Shown here one piece after another: positions 24,722 to 33,170 of a stretch of DNA of 64,000 nucleotides. Each line of letters begins with the position of its first letter. Within the stretch, counting starts at the first letter, position 1. Under the pieces are notes generated by a model, which was not told the DNA's origin, did not search any database, and saw only the letters and a program-made list of their open reading frames with translations. A program made the translations under genes and the position numbers. Source of the stretch: Streptomyces sp. ISL-96 (lineage in GTDB: Bacteria > Actinomycetota > Actinomycetes > Streptomycetales > Streptomycetaceae); assembly GCF_018614035.1 (NCBI RefSeq), contig NZ_JAGGPA010000067.1, positions 1 through 64,000 on the forward strand, read 5' to 3'.

Positions 24722-25613
24722 GGCCGCGCACCAGCAGATCCATCAGCGCACATCCAAACAGCGCGATCCCAATAAATCCGTTGGTCGAGAAGAACGCCCG
24801 GTTCAGCCGGGACAGGTCGTGCGGCTTCACAATCGTGTGCTCGTAAAGAAACGCCACAACCACCACCACCAGTCCCGCCCAGAAGAACACCCCCGCGCCG
24901 GTGGCCAGCGCGTACCAGGCCAACAGCACGGTCGTCACCGCGTGGCACGCCCGCGCGCCGTACAGCGCCGCCGGGACACCGAAACGGGCCGGCACGGACT
25001 TCACGCCCTCGGCGCGGTCCGCCTGGACGTCCTGGCTGCCGAAGATCAGATCGAAGCCGCCGATCCAGATGCCGACCGCGAGGCCGAGGATCACCGCGTC
25101 CCAGGACCACTCCCCCGTGATGGCGAGCCAGGCGCCGACGGGGCCCATGGCCTGGGCGAAGCCCAGAATGGCGTGCGGGAAGTTCGTGAACCGCTTCCCG
25201 TACGGATAGATCACCATCGGGATCACCGCGATCGGCGCCAGCGCCAGGCACAGCGGGTTCAGCGCGGCCGCGGCGCCAAGGAATATCACTACGGCGACGA
25301 GCGCGCCGGTCCACGCCGACCTGACCGAGACCGCGCCGGTGACGAGCTCACGGTTGGCGGTGCGCGGGTTACGGGCGTCGAGCTCGCGGTCGATGATCCG
25401 GTTGCACGCCATCGCGAAGGTACGCAGCCCGACCATGGCGATGGTGACAAGCAGCAGCTTGCCCCAGTGGATGTTCCCGTCCTGCTGGAACATCGCGGTG
25501 AGAGCGGCGATGTACGCGAAGGGCAGCGCGAAGACCGAGTGCTCGATCATCACGAGCCGCAGGAACGCCCGGGTCCTGCCGACCTGCGGGACCGAAGCCG
25601 CAGCGCTACTCAC
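24711..25613 (-). CDS. mqnP: Menaquinone prenyltransferase (UbiA family)
   Basis: A 300-aa integral membrane prenyltransferase that attaches the isoprenoid chain. The first Asp-rich motif is NRIIDRELD (71-79) and the second is near DLIFGSQDVQADRAEG. Hydrophobic segments number about eight. Its position next to mqnL and near mqnE and ubiX supports MqnP rather than 4-hydroxybenzoate prenyltransferase UbiA. The mqnL start lies 80 bp beyond its start, on the same strand. Confidence 0.93.
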   Translation of the reverse strand: MSSAAASVPQVGRTRAFLRLVMIEHSVFALPFAYIAALTAMFQQDGNIHWGKLLLVTIAMVGLRTFAMACNRIIDRELDARNPRTANRELVTGAVSVRSAWTGALVAVVIFLGAAAALNPLCLALAPIAVIPMVIYPYGKRFTNFPHAILGFAQAMGPVGAWLAITGEWSWDAVILGLAVGIWIGGFDLIFGSQDVQADRAEGVKSVPARFGVPAALYGARACHAVTTVLLAWYALATGAGVFFWAGLVVVVVAFLYEHTIVKPHDLSRLNRAFFSTNGFIGIALFGCALMDLLVRGLTV

Positions 25614-25692
25614 AGCCCGTACTCCGGTTCACCCCCGCGGAGGCGGGGAAACCCGGCCTCCGCACTGCCGCGGCCCATGTTCGCCGAGTCCC

Positions 25693-27150
25693 TCACAGCC
25701 CGTACTCCTTCCAGCGCTTTGTCACCCGTTCGGCCGTACTCGGGTCGGACTCGACCATGTTCGGCCAGCCGCCGTCCCGGGTGTAGCCCTCCTCGGGCAG
25801 CTTCTTGGTGGCGTCGATCCCCGCCTTGCCGCCCCAGAACTGCTGGTACGACGCGTGATCCAGATGATCCACGGGCCCCTCGACGACAGTGAGGTCACGC
25901 GAGTAGTCCACGTTCCCCAGCGCCCGCCACGCCACCTCGTGGTAGTCGTGCACATCGCAGTCCTTGTCGACCACGATGATCAGCTTCTCCAGCGAAAGCA
26001 TGTGCGCGCCCCAGATGGCGTGCATGACCTTCTGCGCGTGCTTCGGGTACTTCTTGTCGATCGCCACGATGACGCAGTTGTGGAAACCGCCCGCCTCCGG
26101 CAGGTGGTAGTCCACGATGTCCGGAACGATGATCTTCAGCAGCGGCAGGAAGAAGCTCTCCGTGGCCCGCCCCAGCGGCCCGTCCTCAGTAGGCGGCCGC
26201 CCCACCACAATGGACTGCAACAGCGGACGCCGCCGCATGGTGATCGTGTCGATCGTCAGCGCCGGGAAGTCCTCCTGCGGCGTATAGAACCCGGTGTGGT
26301 CCCCAAAGGGCCCCTCGGGCAGCATCTTCCCGGGCTCCAGCCACCCCTCCAGTACGACCTCGGCCTGCGCCGGGACCTGGAGCGGGACCGTCTTGCAGTC
26401 GACCATCTCGATGCGCTTGCCCGACACGAAGCCCGCGAAGAGGTACTCGTCGATGTCACCCGGCAGCGGAGCGGTAGACGCGTACGTCACGGCCGGCGGC
26501 GCACCGAAGGCGATGGCAACCGGCAGCCTCTCCCCCCGCCGGGCCGCCACCTGGTAGTGATTCCGGCTGTCCTTGTGGATCTGCCAGTGCATACCGATCG
26601 TGCGCTTGTCATGCCGCTGAAGCCGGTACAGCCCCAGGTTCCTGATCCCCGACTCCGGATCCTTGGTATGCGTAAGCCCCAGGTTGAAGAAAGACCCGCC
26701 GTCCTCCGGCCACGTGAACAAGGCAGGCAGCCGGTCCAGATCCACGTCGTCACCCGTGAGCACGACCTCGTGCACCGGCGCCGCCTCGGACTTGACCTTC
26801 TTCGGCGGCACGTGCGCCATCGACCCGAGCTTGCCGAAAGCCTCCCGTACCCCCACAAACCCATGCGGAAGCTCGGGCTTCAGCAGCCCGCCGATCTTGT
26901 CCCGGATGTCGTCGTAAGACTTCAGCCCCAGAGCCTTCAACAGCCGGCGGTCCGTCCCGAAGACGTTCATCGCCAGGGGCATCGACGAGCCCTTGACGTT
27001 CTCGAAGAGAAGCGCCGGGCCACCCGCCTTGTTCACCCGGTCGACGATCTCCCCGACCTCCAGGTACGGATCGACTTCGGCCTTGATGCGCTTGAGGTCG
27101 CCCTCGCGCTCCAGCGCCCGGAGCAGGGAGCGAAGATCGTCGTAAGCCAT
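25693..27150 (-). CDS. mqnL: Menaquinone biosynthesis decarboxylase (UbiD family)
   Basis: A 485-aa UbiD-type decarboxylase that uses prenyl-FMN made by the UbiX protein encoded nearby. It begins MAYDDLRSLLRALEREGDLKRI, and shows family regions ALLFENVKG, GPFGDHTGFY and VVDKDCDVHDYHEVAW. Length is typical. It is divergent from the PLDc_N gene with 90 bp between the starts. Together with mqnE, ubiX and mqnP it forms the later part of the futalosine route. Confidence 0.94.
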   Translation of the reverse strand: MAYDDLRSLLRALEREGDLKRIKAEVDPYLEVGEIVDRVNKAGGPALLFENVKGSSMPLAMNVFGTDRRLLKALGLKSYDDIRDKIGGLLKPELPHGFVGVREAFGKLGSMAHVPPKKVKSEAAPVHEVVLTGDDVDLDRLPALFTWPEDGGSFFNLGLTHTKDPESGIRNLGLYRLQRHDKRTIGMHWQIHKDSRNHYQVAARRGERLPVAIAFGAPPAVTYASTAPLPGDIDEYLFAGFVSGKRIEMVDCKTVPLQVPAQAEVVLEGWLEPGKMLPEGPFGDHTGFYTPQEDFPALTIDTITMRRRPLLQSIVVGRPPTEDGPLGRATESFFLPLLKIIVPDIVDYHLPEAGGFHNCVIVAIDKKYPKHAQKVMHAIWGAHMLSLEKLIIVVDKDCDVHDYHEVAWRALGNVDYSRDLTVVEGPVDHLDHASYQQFWGGKAGIDATKKLPEEGYTRDGGWPNMVESDPSTAERVTKRWKEYGL

Positions 27151-27240
27151 GCGGTCCAGTATCCGGTACGCACTACGCTTGGCCCGTCACCGGGGCCGTC
27201 TACGGCGCCCCGCGGTCCGCGTTCTGGGGGCTTGCTTCTC

Positions 27241-27654
27241 ATGCTCAGGTATCTGCCGTTCCTCATCCTTCTTGCGCTGTGGATCTATGCCTTCATCGAC
27301 TGCCTGAACACCCCCGAGGAAGAGGTCCGCCACCTCCCCAAGGTGGTGTGGGTGATCATCGTGCTGCTCTTCGGCGAGGTCCTGATCGGCCCCATCGCGT
27401 GGCTGGCCGTCGGCAAGGTCCGCAAGGGAGCCCGAGGCGCCTCCGACAGCACACCCTCCGAATGGCACCGACGCCACAAGCAGGAGTGGGTCGCCCCCGA
27501 CGACAACCCCGACTTCCTGAAGTCCCTGAAGGACGAGACCGCCAAGGACGAGTCGATGATGAAGGACTGGGAAGCGGACCTGCGTCGCCGGGAAGAGGAA
27601 CTCAAGCAGCGCGAGGACGGCGGCCCCGATGACCCGACGCCGCCGAAGTCCTGA
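27241..27654 (+). CDS. PLDc_N-domain membrane protein
   Basis: A 137-aa small protein with two transmembrane helices at about residues 4-20 and 36-57 (LPFLILLALWIYAFIDCL and KVVWVIIVLLFGEVLIGPIAWL). This matches the phospholipase D nuclease N-terminal module, which is a membrane anchor and not the enzyme. The C-terminal half is charged and coiled-coil-like (LRRREEELKQRE). ATG at 27241. Function unknown. Confidence 0.83.
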   Translation: MLRYLPFLILLALWIYAFIDCLNTPEEEVRHLPKVVWVIIVLLFGEVLIGPIAWLAVGKVRKGARGASDSTPSEWHRRHKQEWVAPDDNPDFLKSLKDETAKDESMMKDWEADLRRREEELKQREDGGPDDPTPPKS

Positions 27655-27831
27655 CACCACGGTGCCAGGAGGGGACGTGTCGGGGCGCTCCCCGCAGGGC
27701 GTTGAACGCAACCACCGCGAACGAATACAACGCGGTGCCCGAACGTTCGACGACCGAGGAGACGCCGCGGCGCGGCACCGACCCCGGAGCCCCGGAAATC
27801 ACCGACCCCGGATTCGAAAACCCGTGCACGT

Positions 27832-27862
27832 GTCAACTTACGGTGCGTAAGCTGGAGTTGAC
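27832..27862 (+). promoter_or_regulatory. Palindrome upstream of STAND-like operon
   Basis: CTTACG-GTG-CGTAAG at 27837-27851 is a perfect 6+3+6 inverted repeat, nested in a wider GTCAAC...GTTGAC pair (27832 and 27857). It is 30-60 bp before the GTG start of the NTPase gene and may be an operator or promoter element. Confidence 0.5.
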
Positions 27863-27892
27863 GTAGCGACACATGGGACCCGCGGAGGTGCT

Positions 27893-29938
27893 GTGGACAG
27901 AGAGCTGTTCGGCCGCGAGGCGCTCCTCGACGGTCTTGCGCCACGGCTCATAGGTCTGCCGCCCCGCGGTTTCCAGAAGGTCCCCTTCGAGCACCGCGAC
28001 GACCTCCCCGCCGTAGTCCTCACAGGCGGCCGCGGCATGGGCAAGACCGCCGTACTGAAACGACTGCACACCGCCTACCGCCGGCGCACCCCCATCGCCC
28101 TCATCGACTGCGAGCGCGCCGAGTTCACCGAGCGGACTGCCCACTCCCTCTCCTGGTCGCCCGTCACCGAGGCCCTCGCCGAACTCGGCGAGCAGCTGGC
28201 GCCCCCCGTGCACGGCGCCGGCGCCGTGGAGTTCCCCCGCCTAGCCGCCGGCCTGCTCGCCGTCGCCAGCCTCGGCTGGCGCCCGCACGACGACGAGAAC
28301 ATCCTCGCCGAGGGCCTGCGCCTCGGCCTCCTCGTAGAGCCCGGCTCCCGCTGGCGCAACCAGACCCGCACCTGGCTGACCAAAGTCGTGGCAAAGTTCG
28401 CCGCGATGGCTTCCGGCGTCGGCCCGGGCCTGGACATCGTCGTGGAAACGACGGTCGAGTCCCTCCTGGACGACCTGTTCAACCGGGGCCAGCGCACCTC
28501 CGCCGACTGGTACGGCACCTACCCGGGCGCCGGCGGCAAGGCCAAGCGCGGCCTGACCCTCCTCGCCCTGCACTTCCGCCGCGGCAGCGAGCACCGCGTA
28601 CGCGCCGAGCGCCACCTCGTCGGCGCGCTCCGGGCCGACCTGGACGCCGCCTACCAGGGGATGGGCCGGTTACGCCGAGTAGGCCGACCGGTAGTACTCC
28701 TCGACAACGCCCAAGCACCCCTCGGCCGCCACCTCGTAGAGCCCGTACTCCGCGACCGCGCCGACGGCAGGCGCGACCACGTGGTGCTGATCGCGGCCCT
28801 GCGCGGGCACGACCACCCCGCGCTGCGTCACTCCGTACGCCGGACCCTGCCGGAGGTCCGGCACGAGCTCGGCTGGCGGCGAGGACGCGAAATCGCATCG
28901 GGCGCGACAGCGGTCGAGCTCACCCCGCTCGACCCCGAGCACGTCCGGCAGATCTTCGACCGCAGGGACCCCCGCCAGCTGACCCAGCCGCAATTGGCAC
29001 GCGCGGTCCACCGCCTCACGGGCGGCCGCCCCCTGGCAGTGGATCTGCTCGCACAGGCCGCCGGCCAGGACGAGCACCCGGAGCGGTTCACCCCCGCCTC
29101 GCTGCTGGCCGCGCCCGTCACCCTCCGCGAGGACAGCGAGGGCCAGGAAGTGGCCGCCGAGCTGCTCGCGCGGCTGGTGCCCGCGTCCCGCCTCGACTGG
29201 CTCACCGTGCTCGCCCCCGCGCACGACGTGCCGTCGGCGGAGGCACTGGCCGCGTCGCGGCTGCCGGGCGAGGAGGGGCGTACCGGACTGGCCGCCGTAC
29301 GCGACGTTCGGACCCTGCTCGCGGACGAGCACTGGCCGTCGGCCCCGGGCCACTTCGTGGGCGACCCCCTGCTGCGCACGCTGCTGCTGCACCGCCTGCG
29401 ACACGGCGACCGCGACTCCACCCGCTGGAGAGCGGTCCACCAGACCCTCCGCGACCACTACGGCACCAACCACCCACCGCACCGCCTCCACCACGAACTG
29501 GCCCTCGGAGCAACAGAAGGCGCCGTCACGTACCTCCGCGAGACCTTCCCCCGTGCCGACGCCCGCGTCTGGCTCGACGAGCTCCGCTTCATCGCATCGG
29601 CGCCCCATTTCGACGCCCCGGACGTACGCCGCCCCGTGGCGCTCGGCCGCACCGACGCACCGGCGCCGACGCCGCCGCCCGGTGCGGACGCCGTACTCCA
29701 TCTGCGCATACGCCGCCTGCTGTTCGCGGTGTGGCAGCTGACCGACCCGCTGGCGCTCCCGGACGACGAGGTGACCGAAAAGATGGGGTACGAACTGGGC
29801 CTGCTCTCGGAGCTGCACAGTTCGGGCAACGAAGTCCTCTGGCAAGCGTCCCGCTCCTGGCCGCAGGCCGTACGCGAGTGGCGTCTGCCGGCCGGTACAC
29901 AAACAACCAGCACACAGACAACCGGGGGCGGGGAATGA
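27893..29938 (+). CDS. STAND-like NTPase, first gene of a coupled pair
   Basis: A 681-aa cytoplasmic protein, not matched to a named family. Walker A is GGRGMGKT (45-52); a Walker B-like strand reads VVLLDNAQ (267-274); a sensor-like strand is VVLIAALRG (297-305); and GGRPLAVDLL (377-386) resembles the GxPLA motif of STAND/NB-ARC NTPases. The region LTPLDPEHVRQIFDRRD fits an ATPase lid. The C-terminal third is Arg/His-rich without a clear fold. GTG start at 27893 with GGAGG. Its end overlaps the next gene (ATGA), so both are translated as a unit. Possibly a signalling switch; function unknown. Confidence 0.75.
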   Translation: MDRELFGREALLDGLAPRLIGLPPRGFQKVPFEHRDDLPAVVLTGGRGMGKTAVLKRLHTAYRRRTPIALIDCERAEFTERTAHSLSWSPVTEALAELGEQLAPPVHGAGAVEFPRLAAGLLAVASLGWRPHDDENILAEGLRLGLLVEPGSRWRNQTRTWLTKVVAKFAAMASGVGPGLDIVVETTVESLLDDLFNRGQRTSADWYGTYPGAGGKAKRGLTLLALHFRRGSEHRVRAERHLVGALRADLDAAYQGMGRLRRVGRPVVLLDNAQAPLGRHLVEPVLRDRADGRRDHVVLIAALRGHDHPALRHSVRRTLPEVRHELGWRRGREIASGATAVELTPLDPEHVRQIFDRRDPRQLTQPQLARAVHRLTGGRPLAVDLLAQAAGQDEHPERFTPASLLAAPVTLREDSEGQEVAAELLARLVPASRLDWLTVLAPAHDVPSAEALAASRLPGEEGRTGLAAVRDVRTLLADEHWPSAPGHFVGDPLLRTLLLHRLRHGDRDSTRWRAVHQTLRDHYGTNHPPHRLHHELALGATEGAVTYLRETFPRADARVWLDELRFIASAPHFDAPDVRRPVALGRTDAPAPTPPPGADAVLHLRIRRLLFAVWQLTDPLALPDDEVTEKMGYELGLLSELHSSGNEVLWQASRSWPQAVREWRLPAGTQTTSTQTTGGGE

Positions 29939-31491
29939 CGGACTGGTTCCGCAGAGTCTTCTGGTTCACACCGCTGCGCAAGGGCCTCACGGTGCTCCTC
30001 GCCCTCGCGACAACGGCGGCCCTGTCCTACGGCGGCTATCACCTGGTCAACCCCGACCTCTCCTGCGCCGAGGGCGTGGCCCGCCCCGAGGAAGGTGCGG
30101 AGTGCGTGGGCGTCTCCGGAGACGGCTACGCCTTCGAAGTACCGAAACTGAACGACGTGGCGAAAGCCATCGCCCGCGAGAACGAAAAGCTGAAGCCCGG
30201 TGAGTACGCGACCGTGGCCGTGATGCTGCCGCTCACCTCCACGGACAGCGGCATGCGCACCAAGGTCCTCCACGAGCTGCAGGGCGCGTTCCTCCAGCAG
30301 TACGCGGCCAACCACGATTCCAACGGGATGAGGCCGAAGATCCGGCTCGTACTGGCCAACACGGGCAAGGGCAACGCCCACTGGCGTACGACGGTGGACC
30401 GCCTCAAAGCCATGACGGACGGCCCCGACCACCTGCGGGCGGTCTCCGGCGTAGCCACCAGCAGCGCCGAGACCAAGGCCGCCGTGAAGGAGCTGACCCG
30501 CGCGGGCATCCCGGTGATCGGGACGACCATCACCGCCGACGACATAGCCAACGGCCCCGGCGACGGCCCCGACGCCGACCCGTACCCCGGTCTCGCCCGC
30601 GTCTCGCCGACCAACCGCGACGAGGCCCGCGCCATCGCCGAGTTCGGCAAGGTCGAAGCGAAAAGGGCGGTGCTGGTACGGGACACGCGTCCCGGCGACC
30701 ACTACACGGCCACCCTCAAGGATGCCTTCACCGCGCTGCTCCCCAACGCTCCGTACCAGGCACACTTGTTCACCTCCCCGCCGGATGCCACCGAGGAGGG
30801 CCCCACCGCGAACACCTTCCGGCAGATCACGCTGCTGCTCTGCAGCAGCAACCGCGTGGACACGGTGTTCTTCGCCGGCCGTCACACCCAGCTGCGGCAG
30901 TTCGTGAACGCGCTGGGCCGGCGCGGCTGCGACAACCGGAAGTTCACCGTGCTGACCGGTGACGAGGGCTCCTACCTCAGCGGCGACAACGGCCCCGAAA
31001 AGGAGGCGCTCGCCGGCGTCAGCGTCCGGTACGCCGCGCTGGCCCACCCCGACGCCTGGAAGGAGGGGCAGCGCGGCACTCCGAAGACGGGCGGGACCCC
31101 GGCGGCGTTCACGACCTTCACGGACCGGCTCGCGAAGGCGGCGGCGGACCCCGAGATCGGCCCCATCGGCAAGACGTCCCTCACCGACGGCCAGGCGATC
31201 ATCGCGTACGACGCCATGGCGACGGCCGTACAGGGCATCCGGGAGGCGGCCGGAGGGGGCGAGAAGCTGCCGGAGATCCGCGATGTCGTCACGCAGTGGC
31301 GGCAGATGAACGGGCCGCTGAAGGTGGACGGCGCGAGCGGCTGGATCTGCCTGGACAACCACGGCAACCCGTACAACAAGGCGGTGCCGATCGTGGAGCT
31401 CGCCCCGGACGGCACCCAGCGGTTCGTGGAGATCGCCTGGCCCGAGGGAAGGCCGCCGGCTCAGGACTGCCTGCCGCCGGGCGCCTCGTAG
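29935..31491 (+). CDS. Membrane-anchored type 1 periplasmic-binding protein
   Basis: A 518-aa protein with one N-terminal transmembrane segment (about residues 16-38) and no lipobox Cys at its end, so it is likely a signal anchor. The rest fits a Peripla_BP_6-type receptor: VAVMLPLTSTDSG, SGVATSSAETKAAVKELTRAGIPVIG and VFFAGRHTQLRQFVNAL. Such domains usually bind branched-chain amino acids or amides, but no permease or ATPase importer genes are nearby. Its start codon overlaps the stop of the NTPase gene. It may sense an outside ligand for that protein. Confidence 0.8.
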   Translation: MTDWFRRVFWFTPLRKGLTVLLALATTAALSYGGYHLVNPDLSCAEGVARPEEGAECVGVSGDGYAFEVPKLNDVAKAIARENEKLKPGEYATVAVMLPLTSTDSGMRTKVLHELQGAFLQQYAANHDSNGMRPKIRLVLANTGKGNAHWRTTVDRLKAMTDGPDHLRAVSGVATSSAETKAAVKELTRAGIPVIGTTITADDIANGPGDGPDADPYPGLARVSPTNRDEARAIAEFGKVEAKRAVLVRDTRPGDHYTATLKDAFTALLPNAPYQAHLFTSPPDATEEGPTANTFRQITLLLCSSNRVDTVFFAGRHTQLRQFVNALGRRGCDNRKFTVLTGDEGSYLSGDNGPEKEALAGVSVRYAALAHPDAWKEGQRGTPKTGGTPAAFTTFTDRLAKAAADPEIGPIGKTSLTDGQAIIAYDAMATAVQGIREAAGGGEKLPEIRDVVTQWRQMNGPLKVDGASGWICLDNHGNPYNKAVPIVELAPDGTQRFVEIAWPEGRPPAQDCLPPGAS

Positions 31492-32039
31492 GCGGCGTAC
31501 AGCTCGCGGTAGCGCTCCAGGGTCCGCGCCGACCAGTCCGGCCGGCGGCCGTCGAGGAAATCGACGAGGTACTCCAGGTGCTCGTGCCAGCCCGCCAGGC
31601 GGCTCAGCCGCTCGGCCTCACCGAGCGTGGCGACCTCGTTGGTGAAGCGCAGCACCGTGCCGTTCGTCGTTCCGGCGGGCGCCAGGTGGAAGCGGATCCG
31701 CCCCTGCGCGCCGACGGTGTACTCCGCGACGTGCTCCAGGTCCCAGGCGGTGACGGTGCCCTCGGAGACCGCGCCGGCGCCGGGCCCTGCCCGCGTGTCC
31801 GGCCGGAGGTCCAGGGCGTGGGCGTGCCCCCCGGGGAGACCCAGCTGCCACCGCAGGGTGACCGCGCCGCCCAGGCGCGGCTCCAGCGGGTCGGTGACCG
31901 CGAGCCATCCGCGCAGGCCGACGGGGGTGGCGACGGCCGGCCAGACCTGGTGCACGGGGTACGCCAGGTTCAGCGTGAACCGCAGCACGTCCGTGTGTTC
32001 GCGGTGCTCGCAGGTGCCCGGACCGATCACATCCGCCAT
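31461..32039 (-). CDS. SRPBCC-family protein
   Basis: A 192-aa START/Bet-v1-like protein with an N-terminal strand and helix (FTLNLAYPVHQVWPAVATPVGLRGWL) and closing segments (RLAGWHEHLEYLVDFLDGR) typical of the Aha1-type/polyketide-cyclase superfamily. It could bind a hydrophobic ligand. Its 3' end overlaps the convergent binding-protein gene by 31 bp. The ATG at 32039 is used. Confidence 0.78.
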   Translation of the reverse strand: MADVIGPGTCEHREHTDVLRFTLNLAYPVHQVWPAVATPVGLRGWLAVTDPLEPRLGGAVTLRWQLGLPGGHAHALDLRPDTRAGPGAGAVSEGTVTAWDLEHVAEYTVGAQGRIRFHLAPAGTTNGTVLRFTNEVATLGEAERLSRLAGWHEHLEYLVDFLDGRRPDWSARTLERYRELYAAYEAPGGRQS

Positions 32040-32090
32040 GGCTCCAGCCTCACCCTGCGACGGGGCTTTCGCACCTCCTGCTCGGGGGTC

Positions 32091-33170
32091 TCAGACGCCC
32101 GCGTACGAGTGCTTGCCGCTCAGGAAGATGTTCACGCCGTAGTAGTTCCACAGCCAGCAGCCGAACGCGAAGAGCGCCAGGTAGGCGGCCTTGCGGCCCT
32201 TCCAGCCCGCCGTCGCGCGTGCGTGCAGGTAGCAGGCGTACACGACCCAGGTGATGAAGGACCAGACCTCCTTGGGGTCCCAGCCCCAGTAACGGCCCCA
32301 CGCGTCGCCCGCCCAGATCGCGCCCGCGATGATCGTGAACGTCCACAGCGGGAAGACGGCGGCGTTCACGCGGTACGCGAACTTGTCGAGCGAGGCCGCC
32401 GACGGCAGGCGCTCCATGACGGAGGTCGCGAAGACGCCCGGCGTGCCGCCGCCCGCGAGCTTCTCCTCGTACGCGTCGCGGAAGAGGTAGAGCAGCGTGC
32501 CGACCGCGCCGAGGTAGAACACCGCACCGCAGAAGATCGCGGTGGAGACGTGGATCCACAGCCAGTACGAGTCCAGCGCGGGCACGAGCTGGTCGCTGTC
32601 GGTGTAGAGCCACTTCGTGGCGATACCGAGGTCCAGCAGCACCGTCGTGACCAGCGGCAGACCGGCCCACCGCACGTTCTTCTTGGCGGCCAGGATCGCG
32701 AGATACACGCCGACGACCACCGTGGAGAAGGTGATCGAGAACTCGTACATGTTGCCCCACGGCGCGCGCTGCACCGACAGGGCGCGGGCCACCACGCCGC
32801 CCGCTTCGACGAGGAAGGCGAGGGTGGTGAGGGAGATGGCGACGCGTCCGTAGAGGTCGCCCTTCTCCGTGCCGCCCGCCGCACCGGGACCGTCCGGAAC
32901 GTCGCGGGTGCCCGCCGCCGACCGGGTGATGATCTTGGGCTTGTCGAGGACGGCGGTGGAGCCGCCGGACCGCACCGTCACCGACGGTGCATGGGCCGCC
33001 GCGGCGTCACCAGTCAGCGCGGCGGCCGTACGGCCGACCTTGCTGCGGCTGCCGAAGACCCACTCGGCGATGTACGCGAGGAAGGCCAGGGTGTAGACGG
33101 CCATCGACGAATAGATCAGCACATTGCTGATGTTGGCGAGGTTCTCGTTGGTTGCGGCCGCGAGATTCAC
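32091..33170 (-). CDS. ccsB: Cytochrome c biogenesis protein CcsB (CcsA family)
   Basis: A 359-aa membrane protein of system II cytochrome c maturation that channels and ligates haem. The haem-handling tryptophan-rich segment GDAWGRYWGWDPKEVWSFI is clear near residue 300, with conserved His in flanking helices (WIHVS, YLHARA). About eight transmembrane helices. The ATG at 33170 overlaps the stop of resB (33167), so the operon runs resA-ccdA-resB-ccsB on this strand. Confidence 0.94.
   Translation of the reverse strand: MNLAAATNENLANISNVLIYSSMAVYTLAFLAYIAEWVFGSRSKVGRTAAALTGDAAAAHAPSVTVRSGGSTAVLDKPKIITRSAAGTRDVPDGPGAAGGTEKGDLYGRVAISLTTLAFLVEAGGVVARALSVQRAPWGNMYEFSITFSTVVVGVYLAILAAKKNVRWAGLPLVTTVLLDLGIATKWLYTDSDQLVPALDSYWLWIHVSTAIFCGAVFYLGAVGTLLYLFRDAYEEKLAGGGTPGVFATSVMERLPSAASLDKFAYRVNAAVFPLWTFTIIAGAIWAGDAWGRYWGWDPKEVWSFITWVVYACYLHARATAGWKGRKAAYLALFAFGCWLWNYYGVNIFLSGKHSYAGV

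Noticed and set aside
27655..27892. Minus-strand frame containing SSVVERSGTALYSFAVV
   Set aside because: The local string looks gene-like but has no start context, no family and no conserved length; the region is best left as spacer.
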